This document shows positions 13,914 to 18,827 of a stretch of DNA of 18,827 bases, piece by piece; the stretch's first letter is position 1, and the number at the start of each line of letters is the position of its first letter. The notes under the pieces were generated by a model. The model searched no databases, had not been told where the DNA came from, and saw only the letters and a list, made by a program, of their open reading frames with translations. The DNA is from an uncultured Roseburia sp. (lineage in GTDB: Bacteria > Bacillota > Clostridia > Lachnospirales > Lachnospiraceae), in NCBI GenBank assembly GCA_900548205.1, contig URJS01000045.1:1-18827 (forward strand), written 5' to 3'. The translations under genes were made by a program, and so were the position numbers.

Positions 13914-14612
13914 ATGGATACGAATCATGATGAAAATTACAGCAATCAGGCTGGGCAGTCGGAGGGAGAGTCAAATCAGCTGCAAGGGGAGCCGGGACAG
14001 CGTCAGGTGAACCAGCCGCAGGGGGAGTCGGAACAGGCGGCGCAGGGACAGCCAAATCAACCGTGTGGACAACAGCCATACGGGCAGCAGCCATACGGAC
14101 AGCCAAATCAACCATATGGACAACCGTCATACGGGCAGCAGCCGTACGGACAGCCAAATCAACCGTACGGACAGCAGCCATACGGGCAGGTGCGCGATAT
14201 TTTTTGCAATATTGTATTGGTACTGCTTCCGCTGCGCTTGATCCTATCCATGATATATACAACAGTTTCCTTTTCGGGGATTGACAATAATGGTATGATG
14301 GATTTCAGTGCAAACGGCGCGGTAGGAATCTTAGTAATCTTGAGCAATCTGCTTTTTGTTGGATATATCATATTTGTGATCTTGGATATTATAGAGATCA
14401 ACAAGGCAAAATATAAAATCACGGGGTTAGTTTTATTCGCAATTTTATTTAATCTCGGTTATTATATCTGGAGAGCGTATATACTCGGCAGAAAAAAGAC
14501 AATACCGGTGATTTATACGGTATGTTACGTTTGTCTAAATATCGTATCGGTGGTAGTCATTACTTATAGTTTTATGGATATTTTCATCCGGATGATGAAT
14601 ACGATGATGTAA
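13914..14612 (+). CDS. Membrane protein with Gln/Pro/Tyr/Gly-rich repeat head
   Basis: From the ATG at 13914 (GGAGGAA 4 bases upstream; the frame also opens at 13860 without such a site) the protein has 232 residues. Residues 1-92 are disordered and rich in Gln, Gly, Asn and Pro, and include 17-residue tandem repeats of the type QPNQPYGQQPYGQQPYG. Residues 94-232 hold four predicted membrane helices (IFCNIVLVLLPLRLILSMIY, GILVILSNLLFVGYIIFVIL, VLFAILFNLGYYIWRAYIL, VIYTVCYVCLNIVSVVVITY). The head is probably cytoplasmic as there is no signal peptide before it. Many Gram-positive small membrane proteins have such a head, and no function is known. It lies downstream of ksgA and ends in a clear terminator. 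Confidence 0.8.
   Translation: MDTNHDENYSNQAGQSEGESNQLQGEPGQRQVNQPQGESEQAAQGQPNQPCGQQPYGQQPYGQPNQPYGQPSYGQQPYGQPNQPYGQQPYGQVRDIFCNIVLVLLPLRLILSMIYTTVSFSGIDNNGMMDFSANGAVGILVILSNLLFVGYIIFVILDIIEINKAKYKITGLVLFAILFNLGYYIWRAYILGRKKTIPVIYTVCYVCLNIVSVVVITYSFMDIFIRMMNTMM
14049..14189 (+). repeat. 51-bp in-frame tandem repeat, about 2.8 copies
   Basis: Copies begin at 14049, 14100 and 14151, each opening CAGCCAAATCAACC. The first two are full 51-base units and the third is 39 bases. They encode QPNQPCGQQPYGQQPYG, QPNQPYGQPSYGQQPYG and QPNQPYGQQPYGQ. Smaller CAGCCATACGG units nest inside, which suggests expansion by slippage. Confidence 0.9.
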
Positions 14613-14615
14613 GAA

Positions 14616-14644
14616 GCATGTTATGTCTCCCTGTCTCATATAAT
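14616..14644 (+). promoter_or_regulatory. Sigma-E-type sporulation promoter of spoIID
   Basis: GCATGTT (14616-14622), a 14-base spacer and CATATAAT (14637-14644) match the Bacillus sigma-E pattern KMATATT-N14-CATACAHT at 6 of 7 and 7 of 8 positions with the expected spacing. This agrees with the known mother-cell expression of spoIID in Bacillus. Confidence 0.7.
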
Positions 14645-14665
14645 AAATGGACAGGGAGATTTTTT
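14626..14665 (+). terminator. Intrinsic terminator overlapping the spoIID promoter and ribosome binding site
   Basis: TCTCCCTGTC (14626-14635) pairs perfectly with GACAGGGAGA (14650-14659) over 10 base pairs with a 14-base loop. Six T follow at 14660-14665, directly before the spoIID ATG. It would end transcripts from the ksgA side. The loop contains the sigma-E -10 element and the 3' arm contains the GGGAG ribosome binding site. Confidence 0.8.
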
Positions 14666-15583
14666 ATGAGGGAAAAAATACAAAGAAAAATAGATAAGCT
14701 ATTGTCATTGCTGATCATCGTGTTGTTTGTACCGCTTTTTATTCTAATTGTCAGCAGACGCGTACAGCTTGAGGAGCTGCTTTACGGGACAGCGTCGGTG
14801 ATGGCGGAGGAGGGAGTGTCGGAGGAGGACACAGAGCAGATTATCGGCATTGTGGCAAAGGAAATTAACACCTCGGCAAGCAGGGAAGCGATCCTTGCGC
14901 AGTGCGTGATCGCGCGGACAAACCTTTATGATGCAAGAATGCGGGGAATTGAGCAGCCGAAGGCTTTGCGTATGGAGGAAATGAAGGAGCTGTGGGGAGA
15001 GGATTTTAAAGAAAATTATGAGTATCTGGCAGAGTGCGTTCGATCTACAGGGCAGCAGGTGCTCCTTTGGGAAGGGGAATATATTTATGCCGCTTATCAT
15101 GCTGTCAGTGCGGGAAGCACCCGAGCGATGAGCGAGCTTTATCCGGAGGCAGTTATGCCGTATTTGCAGGCAAAGAGCTGTGAGCAGGATGCGGTAGCGG
15201 AAAACTACCTTAGCGTTTTGTATTGGGAGCCGGAGGAATTTTTAAAAAGGTGTAAGGAGAATTTTCCGGAAAGTACGGTGTCCGCTCCCGCGGAGGTTGT
15301 CATTGAGCGAAGGGATGCCGCAGGATATGTCACGTCAATGAAGATCGGAGCCGTTTCCTGTGATGGAGAAAAATTTCGCGAGGCGATGGGGCTTCCCTCC
15401 TCATGTTTTGCGCTGGCAGAGATCGATGGAAAGGTGCGCATCGTCACAAAGGGTCTGGGTCATGGCTTTGGACTCAGCCAGAATACGGCGGAGCTTATGG
15501 CAAAAGAGGGCAAGAGCTACGAGGAGATTCTTGCTTATTTTTTTCCTGGAGCAGAGCTTTCCTTGTCGCCGGAGGAAAAATAA
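14666..15583 (+). CDS. spoIID: Stage II sporulation protein D (septal peptidoglycan lytic transglycosylase)
   Basis: From the ATG at 14666 the protein has 305 residues. The earlier in-frame ATG at 14618 lies inside the promoter and is rejected. Residues 12-30 form an N-terminal membrane anchor. The SpoIID domain follows: IIGIVAKEINTSASREAILA carries the Glu (residue 66) at the position of the catalytic Glu of Bacillus SpoIID, then CVIARTNLY, YHAVSAGSTRAMSEL and the C-terminal GLGHGFGLSQNTAELMA block. SpoIID strips stem-free glycan strands during engulfment of the forespore, acting with SpoIIM and SpoIIP, neither of which is in the window. A sigma-E-like promoter drives it and a spoIIQ-like gene follows, the same order seen in other Clostridia. 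High confidence in family; the sporulation role is inferred from homology and promoter. Confidence 0.92.
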   Translation: MREKIQRKIDKLLSLLIIVLFVPLFILIVSRRVQLEELLYGTASVMAEEGVSEEDTEQIIGIVAKEINTSASREAILAQCVIARTNLYDARMRGIEQPKALRMEEMKELWGEDFKENYEYLAECVRSTGQQVLLWEGEYIYAAYHAVSAGSTRAMSELYPEAVMPYLQAKSCEQDAVAENYLSVLYWEPEEFLKRCKENFPESTVSAPAEVVIERRDAAGYVTSMKIGAVSCDGEKFREAMGLPSSCFALAEIDGKVRIVTKGLGHGFGLSQNTAELMAKEGKSYEEILAYFFPGAELSLSPEEK

Positions 15584-15590
15584 AAAAATT

Positions 15591-15619
15591 GCATAAACCA
15601 TCCAAAGTGGGAAACACTA
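15591..15619 (+). promoter_or_regulatory. Sigma-F/sigma-G-type promoter of the spoIIQ-like gene
   Basis: GCATA (15591-15595) matches the GYATA -35 and GGAAACACTA (15610-15619) matches the GGNNANAHTR -10 of forespore sigma factors, with a 14-base gap. The predicted start falls about 20 bases before the ATG. Forespore expression is what is known for spoIIQ. Confidence 0.65.
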
Positions 15620-15646
15620 TTGTTAAAAATAAACGATGGATGGTGA

Positions 15647-16468
15647 ATGAATATGAAAAAACAAGGATTCTCCGCATTTTTGAGGCGGAAGCAATATGTC
15701 ATTGCAGGAGCGATCGTAGCGGTTGCCGCGGTAGGGAGCACAATGCTCTATAGTAATGCGCAGGAAAAGGAGCGCGAGCAGATGGAGGCAGAGCTTGCGG
15801 CAGAGTTAAAGGAGGAGGAGCAGCTTGCGGCAGAGGAGGAGACGGAAAATGCACAGTCAGTCTCAACGGTGATCCCGCCAAAGCCTCCGGTACAGGAGCA
15901 GACACAGACGATGCCGCCGGAGGCAAATGTGCCGCAGACGGCGGACGCCGGAGCAGAGGCGGGCGTGGAACAAGCGCCTCAAACAGCAGCGACGCCGGAG
16001 CCTCAAAAGCCTGTGGACACGGCGCAGACAGCCGCAGAAAAAAATACGCTGCATTTCTCACCGGAGGATGGATTGCTCTGGCCGATGGAGGGCAATGTCA
16101 TTCTTAATTACAGCATGGATTCAACTGTTTATTTCCCAACCTTGCAGCAGTATAAGTATAACCCGGCGGTTATTATCGAGGGTGAGGTGAATGACAAGGT
16201 ATATGCTGTGGCGAAAGGGAAGGTTACGGATATCTCCAACAGTGAGGAGACCGGATGTACGATGACGGTTGATCTTGGAGATGGCTATGAGGCGATTTAT
16301 GGTCAGCTCAAGGAGCCGAATTTTGAAAAAGGCGATTATGTGGAGGCAGGTCATGTGCTTGGATTTGTGGCAGAGCCGACAAAGTACTACTCTGTTGAGG
16401 GAAGCAATCTCTATTTTGCGCTCCGTAAGGATGGCGCTCCGGTAGACCCGGTGGAATTTTTTGAATAA
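15647..16468 (+). CDS. spoIIQ: SpoIIQ-like M23/LytM-domain protein, degenerate
   Basis: The protein has 273 residues. The start at 15647 or the Met two codons later cannot be separated, because the ribosome binding site is weak. Residues 17-35 are a membrane anchor. Residues 38-130 are a low-complexity Glu/Ala then Pro/Gln/Thr-rich linker. Residues 138-272 are an M23 (LytM) peptidase fold ending LYFALRKDGAPVDPVEFF. The zinc and catalytic positions appear lost: the first His site reads YNPAVI, the YGHL site reads YGQL (Gln220), and HLHF reads NLYF (254-257). It is therefore probably a structural pseudoenzyme. In Bacillus, SpoIIQ in the forespore membrane binds SpoIIIAH across the septum. Position after spoIID and a forespore-type promoter support the name. 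Confidence 0.85.
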   Translation: MNMKKQGFSAFLRRKQYVIAGAIVAVAAVGSTMLYSNAQEKEREQMEAELAAELKEEEQLAAEEETENAQSVSTVIPPKPPVQEQTQTMPPEANVPQTADAGAEAGVEQAPQTAATPEPQKPVDTAQTAAEKNTLHFSPEDGLLWPMEGNVILNYSMDSTVYFPTLQQYKYNPAVIIEGEVNDKVYAVAKGKVTDISNSEETGCTMTVDLGDGYEAIYGQLKEPNFEKGDYVEAGHVLGFVAEPTKYYSVEGSNLYFALRKDGAPVDPVEFFE

Positions 16469-16493
16469 CCGGAGAAGAAACATCCGGCTTTTT
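16469..16493 (+). terminator. Terminator after the spoIIQ-like gene
   Basis: CCGGA (16469-16473) pairs with TCCGG (16483-16487) around a 9-base loop, followed by CTTTTT. It starts immediately after the stop codon. The stem is short but GC-rich. Confidence 0.55.
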
Positions 16494-16700
16494 GGAAACT
16501 TTTTGATATGCGGGCATAGAATATTAGCAGAAAAGAAAACCCGCAATCGAATTTTCACATTTCAACGAAGGATTGCTAAAAATGTTTTGCCAATATGAGT
16601 GAGATACCTTTCTATCGATTGCTTTTTATAGGAATGACGCCTTAACCTGTTTCAGGTTAGGGTTACATAGGCAGACGAGAGCGTGGAAAGGCAAAATTTC
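16494..16700. other. Intergenic stretch with no recognised gene
   Basis: I see no supported gene here. It holds short dyads only: GCGGG/CCCGC (16511-16544), GCAATC/GATTGC (16543-16576) and AACCTG/CAGGTT near 16645-16660. The GATTGCT sequence occurs twice. A 16-residue frame starting ATGAGTGAG near 16597 has no ribosome binding site. Confidence 0.5.
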
Positions 16701-16729
16701 TTGACAAATTCCGGCAGTCATGTTATCGT
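16701..16729 (+). promoter_or_regulatory. Promoter of the DEAD-box helicase gene
   Basis: A perfect TTGACA (16701-16706), a 17-base spacer and TATCGT (16724-16729). Transcription would begin near 16736, leaving a leader of about 113 bases. Confidence 0.6.
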
Positions 16730-16798
16730 GAAACGTACTGCGTGTGCTGTGACAGCGGGTCGTAGGACATAGCGCAGCAACGATAAGAAACAGAGTGT

Positions 16799-16823
16799 GG
16801 GGGCGCAGAGCGCTCCCTTTTTT
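16799..16823 (+). terminator. Terminator/attenuator hairpin in the helicase leader
   Basis: GGGGGCGC (16799-16806) pairs with GCGCTCCC (16810-16817) over 8 base pairs (one G-U) with an AGA loop, followed by six T. It lies after the promoter and 25 bases before the helicase ATG, so it would stop most transcripts unless an alternative fold forms. AGCGC at 16771-16775 can pair with GCGCT in the 3' arm, and CTGCG (16738-16742) with CGCAG (16773-16777), giving two exclusive folds. Confidence 0.65.
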
Positions 16824-16848
16824 CGGTAAGAATGAGAAAGGAAACAGA

Positions 16849-18435
16849 ATGGAGACAGTAAGATTTGATGAATTAGATTTATATCCGCAGGTGCTTAGGG
16901 CGATTGCGGAAATGGGATTTGAGGAGGCGACGCCGATCCAGAGCCAGGCGATTCCAGTTGTTATGTCTGGCGTCGATGTGATCGGACAGGCACAGACGGG
17001 AACGGGAAAGACTGCATCGTTTGGCATTCCGGTGCTTCATAAGGTAGATCCAAACAGCCGCAAGACGCAGGTTATTATTTTATCTCCGACAAGGGAGCTT
17101 GCAATCCAGGTGGCGGACGAGGTTCGTAAGCTTGCAAAATATATGCATGGCGTTAAAATCCTTCCGGTCTATGGAGGGCAGGAGATCACACGCCAGATCA
17201 AGGCGCTAAAGGGCGGCGCGCAGATTATCATCGGTACGCCGGGGCGCGTCATGGATCATCTGCGCAGAAAGACGATACGCTGTGAGGCGGTGAATACGAT
17301 TGTGCTGGATGAAGCGGATGAAATGTTAAATATGGGATTCCGTGATGATATTGAGACAATCCTGGAGTACATTCCCTCCGAGGGCAGACAGACGATACTT
17401 TTTTCCGCGACGATGCCAAGACCCATTCTTGAGATTACAAAGAAGTATCAGCATAATGCAGTGAATATCAAGGTAGTAAAAAAAGAGCTGACTGTGCCGA
17501 GCATTGAGCAGTATTATTATGATGTAAAGCGCAACGACAAGACGGAGGTGCTTGCACGTCTGCTTGACTATTACAATCCAAAGCTCTCGCTTGTATTCTG
17601 CAATACGAAGCGGATGGTAGATGAGCTGACCGAGGAGCTAAAGGGACGCGGCTACTTTGCGGAGGGGCTTCATGGGGATATGAAGCAGACGCAGCGTGAC
17701 CGTGTGATGAAAGGATTCCGAAACGGCAAGACAGAGATTTTGATCGCGACGGATGTGGCGGCGCGCGGCATTGATGTGGATGATGTAGAAGCAGTTTTTA
17801 ATTATGACATACCGCAGGATGACGAGTATTATGTACACAGAATCGGGCGGACCGGACGTGCGGGACGGACCGGGCGCGCGTTTACCTTTGTCAAGGGCAA
17901 GGAGGTCTATAAGCTTAAGGACATCATGCGCTACTGTAAGACGAAGATTATGGCGATGCCGATTCCGTCTACAGACGATGTGGCGCAGATCAAGGCAGAG
18001 AAGGTGCTTGATGAAATTGGACGTATTATCGACGAGGAAAATTTAAAGGATATGATCGACATGATCGAGCAGCAGGTCAACGTGTCGGATTACACGGCGA
18101 TGGATATTGCGGCAGCATTCTTAAAGCAGGCATTGGGGCAGGTAAAGCTTGAGAAGGATGAGGACTTCGACTTTGACAATACGGGAGCGGAGGAAGGAAT
18201 GGTCCGTCTCTTTATCAATATCGGAAAGCGCGACCGCATAAAGCCGGGAGATATTCTCGGAGCGGTCGCAGGAGAGTCCGGTATGCCGGGCAAGCTTGTC
18301 GGAGCGATTGATATGTACGACAAGTATACGTTTGTGGAAGTGCCGCGCGAATACGGCAGAGAAGTCCTTGAGGGCATGAAAAATGCGAAGATCAAGGGTC
18401 GTTCTGTGAATATGGAGCCGGCGAATCAGAAGTAA
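16849..18435 (+). CDS. DEAD-box ATP-dependent RNA helicase with DbpA-type RNA-binding tail
   Basis: From the ATG at 16849 (AAAGGAA 5 bases upstream) the protein has 528 residues. The upstream GTG at 16795 is inside the leader hairpin and is rejected. All helicase motifs are intact: Q motif with PIQSQAIP (29-36), motif I AQTGTGKT (48-55), Ia PTRELA (80-85), GTPGR (129-133), motif II DEAD (154-157), motif III SAT (186-188), motif V ATDVAARGID (300-309) and motif VI HRIGRTGRAG (330-339). Residues 451-524 form a DbpA/CsdA-type RNA-binding domain (MVRLFINIGKRDRIKPGDIL). Such enzymes, related to CshA and DeaD, unwind RNA in ribosome assembly and mRNA decay and are often cold-induced. The leader hairpin suggests attenuation control. 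Confidence 0.95.
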   Translation: METVRFDELDLYPQVLRAIAEMGFEEATPIQSQAIPVVMSGVDVIGQAQTGTGKTASFGIPVLHKVDPNSRKTQVIILSPTRELAIQVADEVRKLAKYMHGVKILPVYGGQEITRQIKALKGGAQIIIGTPGRVMDHLRRKTIRCEAVNTIVLDEADEMLNMGFRDDIETILEYIPSEGRQTILFSATMPRPILEITKKYQHNAVNIKVVKKELTVPSIEQYYYDVKRNDKTEVLARLLDYYNPKLSLVFCNTKRMVDELTEELKGRGYFAEGLHGDMKQTQRDRVMKGFRNGKTEILIATDVAARGIDVDDVEAVFNYDIPQDDEYYVHRIGRTGRAGRTGRAFTFVKGKEVYKLKDIMRYCKTKIMAMPIPSTDDVAQIKAEKVLDEIGRIIDEENLKDMIDMIEQQVNVSDYTAMDIAAAFLKQALGQVKLEKDEDFDFDNTGAEEGMVRLFINIGKRDRIKPGDILGAVAGESGMPGKLVGAIDMYDKYTFVEVPREYGREVLEGMKNAKIKGRSVNMEPANQK

Positions 18436-18827
18436 GGCTTTTTACAGCTGTTTCCCGCCGGCGCAGCACGCGCCGGATGACACAGAGAAATACAGTGCCG
18501 GAGAAAAGCGCACCGATTACAATGGAGGTCCTGCCAAGTCCGGCAAAGCCCTGACAGATCAGGAAAGGATTTAGGCCAAGCGAGAGCACGGCAAATACGG
18601 TTCCGATAAGATAGACGCGCATATAGGCCTCGGCGTAAGGAAAGATCATATCTGTCGCGCCGAATTTTATCAACAGAAAATCTTTGAAAAATAGGCAAGG
18701 ACGGTAAGGAGCGACGCCATGATGAGCAGCAGCGGGAAGCTGTTGGCTAAAATGGCGGAGGCTCCTTTTTTACTTTATAGGAAAGATCGCCTGCGGTATT
18801 CTATGGAATTGAAAATAGCCCGCACAA
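18392..18827 (-). pseudogene. Decayed MATE-family efflux transporter relic
   Basis: On the minus strand, fragments of one MATE protein lie in different frames. ASAILANSFPLLLIMASLLT then VLAYF is in one frame, followed by a shift at a T-rich stretch near 18680 into FFKDFLLIKFGATDMIFPYA and YMRVYLIGTVFAVLSLGLNP, the typical fourth-helix region. An in-frame TAA (about 18774-18776) precedes the first piece. After TSIVIGA the sequence jumps to LFSGTVFLCVIRRVLRRRE, which looks like the C-terminal end of a MATE protein, so the middle (about 250-300 residues) is missing. The frame then runs past the natural end into the helicase gene. Sequencing errors could explain a frameshift but not the deletion. 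The gene continues beyond the window. Confidence 0.7.

Noticed and set aside
14049..14189. CRISPR-like regular repeat
   Set aside because: The units are directly adjacent with no unique spacers and stay in frame in a protein; it is a coding tandem repeat.
14618..14665. Upstream ATG of spoIID at 14618
   Set aside because: It lies inside the -35 element of the sigma-E-like promoter, and the added residues do not resemble a SpoIID N-terminus.
16795..16848. GTG start 18 codons upstream of the DEAD-box helicase ATG
   Set aside because: It is inside the leader terminator hairpin and lacks a ribosome binding site; the ATG at 16849 has AAAGGAA and begins the normal family sequence.
18416..18445. 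AGCC/GGCT stem with T-run at the helicase stop
   Set aside because: The stem is only four base pairs with a 17-base loop, too weak to call a terminator.
18461..18480. GC-rich hairpin CCGGCGC/GCGCCGG after the helicase gene
   Set aside because: It has no T-run on either strand and encodes the RRVLRRR stretch of the MATE relic, so it is not a convincing terminator.

Overview
The window looks like chromosomal DNA from a spore-forming, gut-type Clostridia bacterium, most likely Lachnospiraceae. This rests on the mixture of genes (SpoIID and SpoIIQ homologues, NhaC, a DUF3137 protein, a GLUG surface protein, a DEAD-box helicase with a DbpA-type tail), on strong AGGAGG-type ribosome binding sites, on Gram-positive LexA boxes and on sporulation-type promoters. 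No rRNA, tRNA, CRISPR array, phage or intact insertion sequence was seen. The assignment is an inference from protein style, not from a marker search.

Layout. (a) 1-1512: the 3' end of a DUF3137 gene, then an orphan, highly charged coiled-coil protein. (b) 1522-3749, minus strand: a TetR regulator followed by an NhaC-type Na+/H+ antiporter. (c) 3920-10055, plus strand: a tightly overlapping row consisting of an MMPL/RND transporter, a large GLUG-repeat surface protein with a helical insertion, and TatD nuclease. It is divergent from tetR and shares an operator-like region with it. (d) 10030-12224, minus strand: a radical SAM protein and its TIGR03915/DUF4130 partner, a putative DNA-repair pair, behind a promoter carrying three LexA-box-like sites. 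(e) 12346-14612, plus strand: a long structured leader, a small acidic protein, KsgA (16S rRNA dimethyltransferase) and a repeat-containing membrane protein. (f) 14616-16493: spoIID and a spoIIQ-like gene, each behind its own sporulation-type promoter (sigma-E-like, then sigma-F/G-like). (g) 16701-18435: a DEAD-box RNA helicase behind a leader that holds a terminator hairpin. (h) 18392-18827, minus strand: a decayed MATE transporter relic.

How the parts work together. The TetR/MMPL/GLUG group reads as a regulated envelope export or surface module: a pump, a membrane-anchored extracellular partner and a repressor. It is the best candidate here for a poorly described system. The radical SAM pair appears to be a DNA-damage-induced repair unit. 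SpoIID and SpoIIQ act on opposite sides of the engulfing septum, and their promoters match that division of labour. The DNA between genes is rich in regulation: the spoIID promoter sits inside a terminator hairpin, the helicase leader looks like an attenuator, and the gene before ksgA has a leader of about 165 nt with a possible pseudoknot.
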